DNA of 64,000 nucleotides from Gemella sp. (GCA_030529855.1 JAUMWC010000002.1:54288-118287), one strand, 5' to 3'; positions 35,727 to 46,258 are shown, counted from the first letter of the stretch. Numbers and translations: made by a program. Notes: a model not told the origin generated them from the letters alone.

Positions 35727-37304
35727 TTATTTAACCAATTTGAAATCGTAACCTCTTGATTTCATTTCTTTAATATATCCATCTAGTAAATCTCTATTTG
35801 TTCTAGATATAGAGTGTAATAAAACTATGTCCCCTGGTTTTGAATATTTTATTAAATTATTTCTAGCTGTATTTACAGGTGGTTGATTATTTACTTCCCA
35901 ATCACGATGAGCATACGACCATTGAACTAATTTATATCCATGAGACGCTGCTCCTTTTACAGTTCTCTCAGAAAATGTTCCTGTCGCTGGTCTATAAAGG
36001 TTAGTTTCTGGTGATTTTTTCATGTATTTTACATATGAATTTTCCCAATCTTTAATATCTTTAGTAACTGTCCATGCATTCACCTTCGAAGCATCGTAAT
36101 GACGTAGTGTGTGATTTGCCACTACGTGACCTTCTGCTTCCATTCTTTTAACTAGATTCAGATTATCTCTAATGTACTCTCCTGTTACAAAGAACACTAC
36201 TTTTACATTATTATTTTTCAGTATATCTAATATTTTAGAAGTATATCCTTCTTCATATCCATTATCAAAAGTTAAATATAATTCTTTATTAGTTGTATTG
36301 TATTTGTATAAACCGTTGTTAGCTTTTAAGATTTTTAACGCTTCTGGAGATGGATAATTCCATGACCAAGAAAATCTTTTATCAGAATATTTTCCTAGGT
36401 TTCCTACATTGATAGGTGTTCTAGTTGAAACAGAAGTTGTTGGTACTTCTGTATTTTCTGTAACTATCTCACTTGTACCAGCTTCTTTAGGATTTATCCA
36501 GGCTCCTGCTCTTCCTTTTACTCTCGATATATTAATCATTCCGTTATGAACTTTATATATATAATATTGTCCCTGGTTATATGTATTTTTAGTATTAGCG
36601 CTATTTTTTTCAGCTTCTACTGCACTTGAATATATCTTAACTTGTTTATTTAAGGAATATGTCGCTCCTGGCCTTAGTGTAACTGTATTATTTTGAGTTA
36701 CTGTGTTTGAATTGTTATTTTGAGATGTCGGCTTATCATTAGCTGTAATTACTTTATTTTCTACTGGGTTTATCCAGGCTCCTGCTTTTCCTGATACCCT
36801 AGAAATATTCATCATTCCATTAAATTCTTTAAAAACAAAGTAATTTCCTGATTTATATCTTGCTTTAGATCCTTTTTGTGACTTAGCTAATACAGCATTA
36901 CTATATACATTTACATCGTTATTTAATGTATATGTACCAGTTTTAATTTTAGGGATTGTACTTGTTGAAGCTGTATTTTGGGACTTACTCTCTGTTGAAG
37001 TTGACGTTGCAGCTGGCGTTACTTCTTTGTTAGTTGTTGGATTAATCCAAGCTCCTGCTTTTCCTGGTGTTTTTGAAATATTAATCATTCCATTATGTTT
37101 TTTATAAACATAATATGTTCCTTTTGTGTACGTCTTGTTTGAGTCAGTTTGCTTTGCTGCATTTTGAGACGTTCCATATACTTTAACATTTTCTGTTAAG
37201 GTATATTGATTTGCACTGGCCACATTTTCTGAAAATGATTCTACCACAAATGGAGTAGCAAAAACACTTAGGCTCATTAATATTTTCTTGTTCATTTTTT
37301 TCAT
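35727..37304 (-). CDS. pdaA: PdaA-type polysaccharide deacetylase with three GAWINP repeats
   Basis: 525 residues. Signal peptide, three cell-wall repeats (about 31-90, 122-180, 211-270), a linker, then a NodB-type deacetylase (about 310-525) closely matching B. subtilis PdaA, the delta-lactam-forming muramic de-N-acetylase. Motifs: YLTFDNGYEEGY with Asp347, NHTLRH, RPATGTFSER, AHRDWEV and VLLHSIS. As in PdaA, Asn replaces the second motif-1 Asp. A good promoter lies upstream. The enzyme may act on vegetative peptidoglycan, since these bacteria are not known to sporulate. Confidence 0.87.
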   Translation of the reverse strand: MKKMNKKILMSLSVFATPFVVESFSENVASANQYTLTENVKVYGTSQNAAKQTDSNKTYTKGTYYVYKKHNGMINISKTPGKAGAWINPTTNKEVTPAATSTSTESKSQNTASTSTIPKIKTGTYTLNNDVNVYSNAVLAKSQKGSKARYKSGNYFVFKEFNGMMNISRVSGKAGAWINPVENKVITANDKPTSQNNNSNTVTQNNTVTLRPGATYSLNKQVKIYSSAVEAEKNSANTKNTYNQGQYYIYKVHNGMINISRVKGRAGAWINPKEAGTSEIVTENTEVPTTSVSTRTPINVGNLGKYSDKRFSWSWNYPSPEALKILKANNGLYKYNTTNKELYLTFDNGYEEGYTSKILDILKNNNVKVVFFVTGEYIRDNLNLVKRMEAEGHVVANHTLRHYDASKVNAWTVTKDIKDWENSYVKYMKKSPETNLYRPATGTFSERTVKGAASHGYKLVQWSYAHRDWEVNNQPPVNTARNNLIKYSKPGDIVLLHSISRTNRDLLDGYIKEMKSRGYDFKLVK

Positions 37305-37335
37305 ACTGTATAAACTCCTTCTTTACTCGCCTATT

Positions 37336-37363
37336 ATTATACCATCTCTAACAGCAATGTCAA
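37336..37363 (-). promoter_or_regulatory. Promoter of the pdaA-like gene
   Basis: TTGACA (37358-37363) and TATAAT (37336-37341) with a 16-base spacer. Confidence 0.7.
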
Positions 37364-37385
37364 ATAATCCCTTATTCCATAAAAA

Positions 37386-37419
37386 AAGAGAGTTCTTTAT
37401 GTAGAAACTCTCTTTTTTC
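37386..37419 (-). terminator. Terminator of the second deacetylase gene
   Basis: A stem of at least 11 bp (AAAGAGAGTT/AACTCTCTTT plus flanking A/T pairs) with T-run, just past the stop. Confidence 0.75.
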
Positions 37420-37422
37420 TCA

Positions 37423-39027
37423 TTAATGTATTAATTTAAAGGTGTAACCTCTAGCTTTCATTTCTTTAATGTAGCTATCTAATAAATCTCTATTCGTTTT
37501 ATTAACTGTATGTAATAAAATTATATCACCTTGTTTTGAGTGTTTTATTAACTTTTGTTTTGATTCTTTTAGAGGTAGATATTTATTTACTTCCCAATCT
37601 CTATACGCATACGACCATTGAATTAATCTATATCCATGAGAAGCTGCTCCTTTAAGTATTCTTTCTGAGAAAGTACCTGCAGCTGGTCTATATAAATTAG
37701 TAGTAGGAGCTTTTCCAAGATATTTTCTATATGTTGATTCCCAATTTTTAATATCTTTTATTATTGTATCTGCAGTTTCTTTTTCTGCATAGTAATGCTT
37801 ATCAGTATGATTAGCTATTACATGTCCCTCTGCTTCCATTCTTCTAACCAAGGCTGCATTATTCCTTATATAATTTCCTGTTAAGAAGAATACTGTTTTA
37901 ACATTGTTATTTTTTAATATATCTAACATCTTGCTAGTGTATCCTTCTTCTTTATCGTTTGAAAATGTTAAATACAAGTCTTTTTTCTTAGTATAGTATT
38001 TGTAAAGTCCGCCATTAGATTCAACTATTTTCAATGCTTGTTTGTCTGGATAATTCCAAGACCATGGATATACTTTGCTTGAATATTTTGTTAAATTTCC
38101 TACTTTTATTTTTTTCTTTAAATCTACTGTTTTATTAGAATCGTTAGTTTTTACAACTGTTGTAGGTATTTCTTTATTTTTACTAGGGTTTATCCAGGCT
38201 CCCGCACGACCTCTTGTTCTTGAAATGTTTAACATACCTTTGTGTACTTTATATACATAGTACGTTCCTGGTTCATAATGATTCTTGGAATTTTTTGAAA
38301 AACTAGCTTCTTCTGAATTATTATATACATTAGTTCGCATATTTAAAATATAAACAGAATCTTTATTAACTTTTGAAGTGTCTGTATTTTTTGAGTTAGT
38401 AGGTATCCCTTGATTTTTTTGTTTTATTTCTGTTGGCTTTTGTGATAAAGTTACTGGTGCTGTATTTTTTATGACTGTAGATTTATTATCTACTGGATTT
38501 ATCCATGCCCCTGCTTTTCCTTGGGTTTTAGAAATATTTAACATACCATTATACTTTTTATATATATGATATGTTCCACTTTGATACGTTACAGTAGCAC
38601 CAGATTTTTTACTTGCGCTTGCTGCTGAATTATAAGTCTTGATAGGATTAGATACTATATATGTATTAGTTTTTGCATTTTGTCCAGTTAGTGAAGTATT
38701 TTTTCCACTAGTTGTTGAATTTTTTGTCTTTGATATGGTTTTATCAGATGGTACTGTAGTAACATTTGGATTGACCCATGCTCCTGGTTTACCTGGAACT
38801 CTTGAAATATTAATCATTCCATTAGATTTTTTATATACATAGTACTTTCCTTTTTTATATGTAGATGAAACTACTTTTCCTGTTACTGCACTACTTGCTG
38901 TATTGTAAGTCTTTGTATCGTTATTTAAAATATATTGTTCACTTGCGTTTGCTGTTGTATTTTCTACAACAAAAGCGGAAGCTGCTACTCCTAGGCTCAC
39001 TAGTAATTTTTTATTAAATCTTTTCAT
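37423..39027 (-). CDS. PdaA-like paralog with an altered active site, three GAWINP repeats
   Basis: 534 residues, same plan as the preceding gene product: signal peptide, three repeats, deacetylase domain (about 320-534). Motif 1 reads YLTFSNDKEEGY: Ser356 replaces the catalytic Asp, and Gly-Tyr became Asp-Lys. Other motifs remain (NHTDKH, RPAAGTFSER, AYRDWEV, ILLHTVN). It is probably inactive as a deacetylase and may act as a binding or regulatory pseudoenzyme. The frame is intact and long, so it is under selection, not a broken gene. Confidence 0.8.
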   Translation of the reverse strand: MKRFNKKLLVSLGVAASAFVVENTTANASEQYILNNDTKTYNTASSAVTGKVVSSTYKKGKYYVYKKSNGMINISRVPGKPGAWVNPNVTTVPSDKTISKTKNSTTSGKNTSLTGQNAKTNTYIVSNPIKTYNSAASASKKSGATVTYQSGTYHIYKKYNGMLNISKTQGKAGAWINPVDNKSTVIKNTAPVTLSQKPTEIKQKNQGIPTNSKNTDTSKVNKDSVYILNMRTNVYNNSEEASFSKNSKNHYEPGTYYVYKVHKGMLNISRTRGRAGAWINPSKNKEIPTTVVKTNDSNKTVDLKKKIKVGNLTKYSSKVYPWSWNYPDKQALKIVESNGGLYKYYTKKKDLYLTFSNDKEEGYTSKMLDILKNNNVKTVFFLTGNYIRNNAALVRRMEAEGHVIANHTDKHYYAEKETADTIIKDIKNWESTYRKYLGKAPTTNLYRPAAGTFSERILKGAASHGYRLIQWSYAYRDWEVNKYLPLKESKQKLIKHSKQGDIILLHTVNKTNRDLLDSYIKEMKARGYTFKLIH

Positions 39028-39051
39028 ATATTTTCTACCTCTCTAACGCCT

Positions 39052-39080
39052 ATTATAACAATCCTAATCTATAATATCAA
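39052..39080 (-). promoter_or_regulatory. Promoter of the deacetylase paralog
   Basis: TTGATA (39075-39080) and TATAAT (39052-39057) with a 17-base spacer. Confidence 0.65.
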
Positions 39081-39101
39081 CTACTCTCACTATACTATGT
39101 G

Positions 39102-40301
39102 CTACTTTTCTAAATTTCCTAAATGATTATTTATTTCTTTCATAACTCTGGCTATATTTCGTCCCCATCTTACATCTGTTGCATAATTTTTATTCATTCC
39201 TTCTGTTTTGTTACCTAAAAATGGACCATCTGCTGGATATGAATCTGAATGAAGATATATAGAACTTATCCATTCTGCTCCTTTTAATATCCCTGAATCT
39301 GTATTTTCAAATCTTGTTGCTGATTGATAAGGAGTATCATCAAAGGCAGCTATTCCAAAAAAGTTATTTTTATCATTTGCTATTTGGCTATGTCCCCAAG
39401 ATGTTTCTATTGCTGCATGTGCTAGTAAATATAAGGCATTTATTTTATATTTTTCTTCTGCTTCCTTGAATATTTGTCCTTTACTATAAAATTTACTAGT
39501 TATACCTCCATAGTAGTCTATTACTCTATTTAATTCTTCTGCAGTATACTTTGTTTCACTAACTAGATTCATATATTGAAAACTGTTTATAGCTAAATTT
39601 TCATCTTTTGTTAAACTTATATTTTTTTTACTAGTTTTGTTATCACTGTACCTACCTTTATTAAAGTATTTTAAACCAGTAGAGTCCTTGGCGTAGCCTG
39701 TATATCTTTCTCCAAGGTAGAAGAAGTATTCTCCATCTCCATCATTATACCATCCATTAGCTAAAGTATTTTCTATATAGTACTTTCCTGAACTATATCC
39801 TGTTAAACTGTTATTATTTTGCTCCGTGGGGTTTATCCACATACCTTCTTTCCCCAACTCTGAAGATATATTCAACATTCCATTTTCTTGAGAATGTATA
39901 TAGTAATCTCCTGGTTGAAATTCTGAATTTGAAATTTTTCTTTCTTGAGCATCATTGGAACTTGTATATGATTTTATTGAATTTTGTACTGAATATATTT
40001 CTATATCTTCTACTTTTATACTTTCTACACTTCTATCTAGATTTATAACATTAGGATTTATCCATGCTCCTGACTTTTGGGGAGTCTTAGATATATTTAG
40101 CATTCCTTGTTTTTCTTTATATATATAGTATTCTCCTTTTGGATACAATATCTTAGCATTATTTGATTTTAAAGCATCTTCTGCTGTATTATATACTTCT
40201 GATTCTACTTCTAACACATACTTTTCCGCTGCATAAGTACTATGTACAACTCCTAATAATAACAGTAGTAGAATATAGAGAATTTTGGTACATTTTTTCA
40301 T
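39102..40301 (-). CDS. Secreted N-acetylglucosaminidase with two GAWINP-type repeats
   Basis: 399 residues from ATG 40301, which has GGGGG 7 bases upstream; the in-frame ATG at 40337 would place 12 charged residues before the signal peptide (ILYILLLLLLGVVHSTYA). Two repeats, the second diverged (GKEGMWINP), then an aromatic module (GWYNDGDGEYFFYLGERYTG) and a glucosaminidase domain (AAIETSWGHSQIA, NNFFGIAAFDD, GMNKNYATDVRWG). It is a shorter paralog of the 33798-35618 product. No clear terminator lies in the 74 bases downstream. Confidence 0.85.
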   Translation of the reverse strand: MKKCTKILYILLLLLLGVVHSTYAAEKYVLEVESEVYNTAEDALKSNNAKILYPKGEYYIYKEKQGMLNISKTPQKSGAWINPNVINLDRSVESIKVEDIEIYSVQNSIKSYTSSNDAQERKISNSEFQPGDYYIHSQENGMLNISSELGKEGMWINPTEQNNNSLTGYSSGKYYIENTLANGWYNDGDGEYFFYLGERYTGYAKDSTGLKYFNKGRYSDNKTSKKNISLTKDENLAINSFQYMNLVSETKYTAEELNRVIDYYGGITSKFYSKGQIFKEAEEKYKINALYLLAHAAIETSWGHSQIANDKNNFFGIAAFDDTPYQSATRFENTDSGILKGAEWISSIYLHSDSYPADGPFLGNKTEGMNKNYATDVRWGRNIARVMKEINNHLGNLEK

Positions 40302-40382
40302 AAGAGAACCCCCTATATAATATTTTTTCACTATCATTCTAGCATAGAATCTTTATATACTTCTTAAAATTGGTAAAATAAA

Positions 40383-40407
40383 AAAGACTACTGCCTGAGT
40401 AATCTTT
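40383..40407 (-). terminator. Terminator of the ribosomal-protein superoperon
   Basis: A 10-bp stem with one mismatch (AAAGACTACT/AGTAATCTTT), a 5-base loop and TTTTTT on the minus strand, about 210 bases past rplQ. Confidence 0.6.
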
Positions 40408-40425
40408 TAAAGTATAATTAGAAAA

Positions 40426-40527
40426 TTGTGGGACAAAAGTGTATCCTAGTTTATATAACTAGGATACTGAATAGAGCTAGACGACTTAGGCTCACCTAAG
40501 CATTTCAAGCACTCTTTTGGCCAACAA
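40426..40527. repeat. Structured inverted-repeat element after rplQ
   Basis: Outer arms TTGTGGGACAAAAGTG (40426-40441) and the complement of TTGTTGGCCAAAAGAGTG (40510-40527) pair imperfectly. They enclose a perfect 11-bp hairpin (GTATCCTAGTT, 40441-40467) and a 6-bp hairpin (CTTAGG, 40485-40500). It resembles a small non-coding repeat element or a folded 3' RNA. The flank 40526-40609 has no C on the plus strand. Confidence 0.5.
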
Positions 40528-40615
40528 GTTAGTTTAATAAATTGTTGTATGTTGTGTTGTATTTTTTATGTATTGTGTGTATGTAGTATGTTATTGTTGT
40601 ATGAAAAATCTTATA

Positions 40616-40984
40616 TTAAACTAATTCGATAATTGCAGTTTCTGCTCCATCTCCACGACGTGGTCCTACACGTAAAATACGAGTGTATCCACCGTTACGG
40701 TCAGCATACTTTGGTGCAACTTCTTCAAATAATTTTTTAAGTGCTAATTGGCTAGTACCTTCAGCTGTAGCCACTGCTACTGGTTGCATAAATTTAGCTG
40801 CATTACGTCTTGCAGATAAATCACCTTTTTTACCAAATGTAATCATTTTTTCTGCTAATGAACGAACTTCTTTCGCTCTTGTAACAGTTGTTTCGATTCT
40901 TCCGTGAACGATTAATGCAGTAACTAAGTTTCTTAACATCGCTTTACGGTGAGCTGATGTACGTCCTAATTTTCTGTAACCCAT
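40616..40984 (-). CDS. rplQ: 50S ribosomal protein L17
   Basis: 122 residues, standard length. [20 protein letters not shown] and the C-terminal [16 protein letters not shown] are diagnostic. It binds 23S rRNA near the exit-tunnel side of the large subunit. Last gene of the alpha operon, 15 bases after rpoA. The usual downstream ECF-transporter genes are absent; an intergenic repeat element and wall-hydrolase genes follow instead. Confidence 0.97.
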   Translation of the reverse strand: MGYRKLGRTSAHRKAMLRNLVTALIVHGRIETTVTRAKEVRSLAEKMITFGKKGDLSARRNAAKFMQPVAVATAEGTSQLALKKLFEEVAPKYADRNGGYTRILRVGPRRGDGAETAIIELV

Positions 40985-40999
40985 TAGTCTTCCTCCTTA

Positions 41000-41941
41000 T
41001 TATTCTTCTTTAAAACCTAAGTTTAATTCTTCTAATTTGATACGTACTTCATCAAATGATTTTTTACCGAAGTTACGTATTTTAATCATTTCTTGCTCTG
41101 TTTTAGAAGCAAGTTCTTGAACTGTATTGATTCCCGCACGTTTCAGACCATTGTATGAACGTACTGATAAATCTAGTTCTTCGATTGACATTTCTAGCAT
41201 TTGTCCTGTTGTGTCTTCTTCTTTAGCAACTAATATATTTGCATTAACTGCTTCTTCAGACATTTCCATGAATAACTCTAAGTGAGAAATCAGGATTTTT
41301 GAGGCTAATCCTAGAGCGTCTTGAGCTGTTATAGTTCCATTTGTGCTTACTTCTATTGTAAGTTTATCAAAGTCTGTACTTTGACCTACCCTAGTTTTTT
41401 CAACTGTATAGTTTACTTTTTGAACAGGTGTGTAGTTTGAATCAACTGCAATTACACCGATTGGTAAATCACGACGTTTGTTTCCATCTGCTGGAACAAA
41501 TCCTCTTCCTTTACCTACGTAAATTAGCATTTCAAATTTTCCACCTTCAGCTACAGTAGCGATGTGTTGATCTGGGTTGAATACTTCAACATCAGAATCT
41601 AACTCTATATCTGCCGCAGTAACTACTTTTGGTCCTGTTACATTAATTGATACAATTTTTTCTTCTTCAGCGTGTGATTTGAAAGCAATGTTTTTAACGT
41701 TCATGATAATTTCAGTTACGTCTTCTACTACTCCATTTACTGCTGAAAATTCGTGTTGTACCCCTGTAATATCTATACTTCTTGCTGCTGCACCTGGTAA
41801 TGATGAGATTAACATTCTTCTCAATGAATTACCTAATGTAGTTCCGTAACCACGCTCTAATGGTTCTACTACAAAGCGACCGAATTTTCCATCTTCTGAT
41901 AATTCTACGATTTGTATTTTTGGTTTTTCTATTGCTAACAT
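41000..41941 (-). CDS. rpoA: RNA polymerase alpha subunit
   Basis: 313 residues. The N-terminal dimerisation domain ([20 protein letters not shown]) and C-terminal DNA-contacting domain ([31 protein letters not shown]) are complete. It dimerises to nucleate RNA polymerase assembly and binds UP elements and activators. Encoded between rpsK and rplQ as usual. Confidence 0.98.
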   Translation of the reverse strand: MLAIEKPKIQIVELSEDGKFGRFVVEPLERGYGTTLGNSLRRMLISSLPGAAARSIDITGVQHEFSAVNGVVEDVTEIIMNVKNIAFKSHAEEEKIVSINVTGPKVVTAADIELDSDVEVFNPDQHIATVAEGGKFEMLIYVGKGRGFVPADGNKRRDLPIGVIAVDSNYTPVQKVNYTVEKTRVGQSTDFDKLTIEVSTNGTITAQDALGLASKILISHLELFMEMSEEAVNANILVAKEEDTTGQMLEMSIEELDLSVRSYNGLKRAGINTVQELASKTEQEMIKIRNFGKKSFDEVRIKLEELNLGFKEE

Positions 41942-41978
41942 TATGTTAAACCTCCTCTAAATTTTGTCTATGTTAATA

Positions 41979-42368
41979 TTATACACGACGACGTTTAGGT
42001 GGGCGGCAACCATTGTGAGGAACTGGTGTTACATCTTTGATTGATGTTACTTCTAATCCAGCTGATTGTAATGCACGGATAGCTGCTTCACGTCCAGCTC
42101 CTGGACCTTTTACAGTTACATCTACATATTTCATTCCGTGTTCCATAGCTGTTTTAGCTGCTGCTTCACTTGCCATTTGAGCTGCGAATGGAGTAGATTT
42201 TCTTGAACCTTTAAATCCTAATGCACCTGCACTTGACCATGATACTGCATTTCCATGCTCATCTGTAATTGTTACTATTGAGTTGTTAAATGTTGAACGA
42301 ATGTGAGCTACACCGTTTTGTATATTCTTTTTCACACGACGTTTACGTGATTGTTGTTTACGAGCCAT
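41979..42368 (-). CDS. rpsK: 30S ribosomal protein S11
   Basis: 129 residues. [19 protein letters not shown] and [16 protein letters not shown] are S11 hallmarks. It sits on the small-subunit platform near the 3' end of 16S rRNA. 26 bases downstream of rpsM, before rpoA. Confidence 0.98.
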   Translation of the reverse strand: MARKQQSRKRRVKKNIQNGVAHIRSTFNNSIVTITDEHGNAVSWSSAGALGFKGSRKSTPFAAQMASEAAAKTAMEHGMKYVDVTVKGPGAGREAAIRALQSAGLEVTSIKDVTPVPHNGCRPPKRRRV

Positions 42369-42394
42369 AGTGTTTATACTCCTCCTATCTTATA

Positions 42395-42760
42395 TTATTT
42401 TTTCTTGTTCGCTACAGTCTTCTTAGGACCTTTTCTAGTACGAGCATTGTTCTTAGTGTTTTGTCCACGTACTGGAAGTCCACGACGGTGACGGATTCCT
42501 CTGAAACATCCGATTTCCATTAGACGTTTGATGTTTAATGAAACTTCACGACGTAAGTCACCTTCTGTTTTGTAGTTATCTACGATTTCACGAATTTTGT
42601 CAAGTTGTTCACCTGATAAATCTTTTACTCTTACATCTTCAGAAACTCCTGCTTCTGCTAAGATTTTTTGAGAAGTTTTTAAACCTATACCATATACATA
42701 TGTTAATGATATTACAACTCGTTTTTCACGAGGTATATCAACACCTGCGATACGTGCCAT
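42395..42760 (-). CDS. rpsM: 30S ribosomal protein S13
   Basis: 121 residues. [20 protein letters not shown] and [16 protein letters not shown] are typical; the basic tail reaches the P-site tRNA. It lies in the head of the 30S subunit. The short L36 gene ends 17 bases upstream. Confidence 0.98.
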   Translation of the reverse strand: MARIAGVDIPREKRVVISLTYVYGIGLKTSQKILAEAGVSEDVRVKDLSGEQLDKIREIVDNYKTEGDLRREVSLNIKRLMEIGCFRGIRHRRGLPVRGQNTKNNARTRKGPKKTVANKKK

Positions 42761-42777
42761 TAATTCTGCACCTCCTA

Positions 42778-42891
42778 TTATCCTTGTTTTTGTTTATGTT
42801 TTGCGTTTTCGCAAATCACTAATACTTTACCACCACGACGAATGACTTTACATTTGTCACAGATTTTTTTAACTGATGGTCTTACTTTCAT
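42778..42891 (-). CDS. rpmJ: 50S ribosomal protein L36
   Basis: 37 residues, ATG 42891 with [24 protein letters not shown] and the CxxC ... C ... H zinc ribbon (ICENAKHKQ) show the zinc-binding form. It lies between infA and rpsM, the standard place. Confidence 0.97.
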   Translation of the reverse strand: MKVRPSVKKICDKCKVIRRGGKVLVICENAKHKQKQG

Positions 42892-42917
42892 CGTTATTTC
42901 CTCCTTGAGATTATAAC

Positions 42918-43133
42918 CTACTTGAATCTATAAGTTATTCTACCTTTAGTTAGGTCATATGGACTCATTTCAACTGTTACTTTATCTCCAGGCAAAATTC
43001 TGATGTAATTCATTCTAATTTTCCCAGAAACGTGAGCTAAAATAATATGACCATTTTCTAATTCTACTTTAAACATTGCATTAGGCAAGTTTTCTACTAC
43101 TAAACCTTCTACTTCAATGACATCTTTTGCCAT
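42918..43133 (-). CDS. infA: Translation initiation factor IF-1
   Basis: 71 residues, a single OB fold ([39 protein letters not shown]). It blocks the ribosomal A site during initiation. It directly follows adk; the methionine aminopeptidase gene often found between them is missing. Confidence 0.97.
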   Translation of the reverse strand: MAKDVIEVEGLVVENLPNAMFKVELENGHIILAHVSGKIRMNYIRILPGDKVTVEMSPYDLTKGRITYRFK

Positions 43134-43148
43134 ATTCTTCCTCCCTGA

Positions 43149-43805
<657 letters not shown>

Positions 43806-43812
43806 TTACCTC

Positions 43813-45105
43813 TTATCTTCTTCTAGATTTAATAAATCCAGAATAATCTTTTTCTGTTAATTGTGTATTAAGTTGTTTAACTGTTTCAAGTGCTACACTG
43901 ACTACAATTATTAAACTTGTTCCACCAATCTGAACAGCAGTTGGTAATTTTGCCATAGTGGCGAACATAGTTGGGAGAGTAGCAATTGCCGCTAAGAATA
44001 TAGATCCAACAAATGTTAATCTATATAGTACTCTAGTAATATATTTTTCTGTATCTTTTCCTGGTCTAATTCCAGGAACATAGCTTCCTTGTTTTCTTAA
44101 GTTATCAGCCATCTTTTCAGGATTTACTTGAACCATAACATAGAAGTAAGCAAATGCAATAATCAATGTTACATATAAAGTAATCCCAATCCAGTGATTC
44201 ATTTCGAAATAAGAAGCGAATTTTTGAGCTTGTTCATTTTTCCAAAAGATTGTTATTGTACGTGGAATTTGTAAGAATGCTACTGCAAAGATTACTGGAA
44301 TAACCCCAGCACCATTTACTTTCAACGGTAAGTATGTTGAACGAGCACCTAACATTTTTCTTCCAGCTCTTGCTTGCGCATATTGAATTGGAATTTTACG
44401 TAATGCCTCTTGGAAATATACAACTCCCATAATAATAGCCAATACAACTAACACTACTACCACAATCTTAAGAACTGCTAACGTTACGTTTTCAGCACCT
44501 TTAATTTGTGATTCATATACTTGTATAAACCCTTCTGGAAGTCCTGCAATAATACCCGATAAAATAATTATCGAAACTCCATTCCCTACTCCTTTTTGAG
44601 TAACTAAGTCACCCATCCATAACAGTAGTGCCGTTCCTGCTGTTAGTACTATTGCAATTGTTGCAAATCCTAATATAGATGTATCTTTAACTAATCCAGC
44701 ATATGCATTATTGAAACCATAAGACATTACTATAGATTGAATAAAGGCTAAAATTATAGCTAATACTCTAATTAGTTTTTGAGTCTTCTTCTGTCCTACT
44801 TCACCTTGTTTTGACCACTCAGTTAAAGTTGGTATAACATCCATTTGCATAAGTTGCACAACAATTGATGCTGTAATGTAAGGCATAATACCCATAGCAA
44901 ATACAGAAAATTGAGCTAATGCTCCTCCTGCAAATGTGTTAAATACATTAAATATTCCTGAATCCTCAGTTTTTAAAAGCTGAGAATCCACCCCAGGAAC
45001 AGGAATATACGTTCCTAAACGGAATATTATAATAATGAAGAAAGTAAATAATATCTTGTTACGTGTTTCTTTCAAACGGAACAAGTTGAAAAAGGCACTA
45101 AGCAT
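43813..45105 (-). CDS. secY: Preprotein translocase subunit SecY
   Basis: 430 residues with ten membrane spans. It forms the protein-conducting channel. YIPVPGVD in the first external loop, the GDLVTQKGVGNGVSIIILSG segment and RPGKDTEKYI before the last spans are conserved. It serves the Sec-exported wall enzymes elsewhere in the window. 3 bases after rplO. Confidence 0.97.
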   Translation of the reverse strand: MLSAFFNLFRLKETRNKILFTFFIIIIFRLGTYIPVPGVDSQLLKTEDSGIFNVFNTFAGGALAQFSVFAMGIMPYITASIVVQLMQMDVIPTLTEWSKQGEVGQKKTQKLIRVLAIILAFIQSIVMSYGFNNAYAGLVKDTSILGFATIAIVLTAGTALLLWMGDLVTQKGVGNGVSIIILSGIIAGLPEGFIQVYESQIKGAENVTLAVLKIVVVVLVVLAIIMGVVYFQEALRKIPIQYAQARAGRKMLGARSTYLPLKVNGAGVIPVIFAVAFLQIPRTITIFWKNEQAQKFASYFEMNHWIGITLYVTLIIAFAYFYVMVQVNPEKMADNLRKQGSYVPGIRPGKDTEKYITRVLYRLTFVGSIFLAAIATLPTMFATMAKLPTAVQIGGTSLIIVVSVALETVKQLNTQLTEKDYSGFIKSRRR

Positions 45106-45108
45106 TTA

Positions 45109-45549
45109 TTATAGCACCTCGCAAACTCCTCCAGCTGCTTCGATAGCTTCTTTTGCTGAAGATGAGAATTTGTGAGCTTTAACTGTAAGTTTTTTCTCTA
45201 ACTTACCAGTTGCTAACACTTTAAGACCTGAAAGTTCTTTCTTAACAACTTTAGCTTCTAATAAAGCTTCTAATGTTACTACTGAACCATCTTCAAATTT
45301 GTTTAAATCTGATAGATTAACAAGTGCGTATTCTTTTCTGTTAACGTTGTTGAATCCACGTTTTGGAATACGTCTGAATAGTGGGTTTTGTCCCCCTTCA
45401 AATCCTGGACGAACTCCTCCACCACTACGTGCTTTTTGACCTTTTTGTCCACGTCCTGATGTTTTACCGTTACCTGATCCAATACCACGACCAACTCTGT
45501 TACGAACTTTACGAGAACCTTCTACTGGTTGTAATTCATGTAATCTCAT
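45109..45549 (-). CDS. rplO: 50S ribosomal protein L15
   Basis: 146 residues. The Gly/Arg-rich N-terminus ([20 protein letters not shown]) is diagnostic and threads into 23S rRNA. The C-terminal [19 protein letters not shown] is standard. 21 bases after rpmD. Confidence 0.98.
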   Translation of the reverse strand: MRLHELQPVEGSRKVRNRVGRGIGSGNGKTSGRGQKGQKARSGGGVRPGFEGGQNPLFRRIPKRGFNNVNRKEYALVNLSDLNKFEDGSVVTLEALLEAKVVKKELSGLKVLATGKLEKKLTVKAHKFSSSAKEAIEAAGGVCEVL

Positions 45550-45570
45550 TTAGACCGGTTCCTCCTTATA

Positions 45571-45744
45571 TTATTTTTCTACTGTTACTAAGTGTGATAC
45601 TTTGTTGATCATTCCACGAACTGCAGCGTTATCTTTGTGTTCTACTGTTTGGTTAAGTTTTCTTAATCCTAATGCTTGAACAACTTTTCTTTGCTTTTCT
45701 GGACGACCAATTGTACTACGAGTTAGGGTTACTTTAATTGTCAT
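45571..45744 (-). CDS. rpmD: 50S ribosomal protein L30
   Basis: 57 residues, ATG 45744. [20 protein letters not shown] and [14 protein letters not shown] match the short bacterial L30. It is too short for many gene callers but lies in its standard position between rpsE and rplO. Confidence 0.97.
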   Translation of the reverse strand: MTIKVTLTRSTIGRPEKQRKVVQALGLRKLNQTVEHKDNAAVRGMINKVSHLVTVEK

Positions 45745-45760
45745 GTTCTATTCCCTCCTC

Positions 45761-46258
45761 TTATCCTAATAATTCTTCTACAGTTTTACCACGTAAAGCT
45801 GCTACGTGTTCTACTGTTTGTAATCTAGTTAATCCTTCGATTGTTGCACGAACCATGTTAACTGGTGTGTTTGAACCTAAAGATTTAGAAAGAATGTTTG
45901 AAATTCCTGCTAATTCTAATACGGCACGAACTGGTCCACCAGCGATAACCCCAGTACCTGGTGCAGCTGGTTTGATTAATACATATCCAGCACCGAAACG
46001 TCCTGTGATTTCGTGTGGTGTTGTACCATTAACGATTGGTACGTTAACTAAGTTACGTTTAGCAGCTTCAACTGCTTTCTTGATTGCATCTGGTACCTCT
46101 TGAGCTTTACCAGTTCCAAATCCTACACGTCCGTTTTTGTCACCTACTACTACTAAAGCAGAGAAACGGAAACGACGTCCACCTTTAACAACTTTAGCTA
46201 CACGACGAATGGCAACTACACGTTCTTCAAATTCTTTTTTGATTTCTTCTTGGCGCAT
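45761..46258 (-). CDS. rpsE: 30S ribosomal protein S5
   Basis: 165 residues. [20 protein letters not shown] and [18 protein letters not shown] are typical of the double-stranded-RNA-binding and S5 domains. It contributes to decoding accuracy and 30S mRNA entry. Confidence 0.98.
   Translation of the reverse strand: MRQEEIKKEFEERVVAIRRVAKVVKGGRRFRFSALVVVGDKNGRVGFGTGKAQEVPDAIKKAVEAAKRNLVNVPIVNGTTPHEITGRFGAGYVLIKPAAPGTGVIAGGPVRAVLELAGISNILSKSLGSNTPVNMVRATIEGLTRLQTVEHVAALRGKTVEELLG

Noticed and set aside
37423..39027. Pseudogene call for the second deacetylase
   Set aside because: The frame is complete with signal peptide, promoter and terminator; only the active-site motif has changed.
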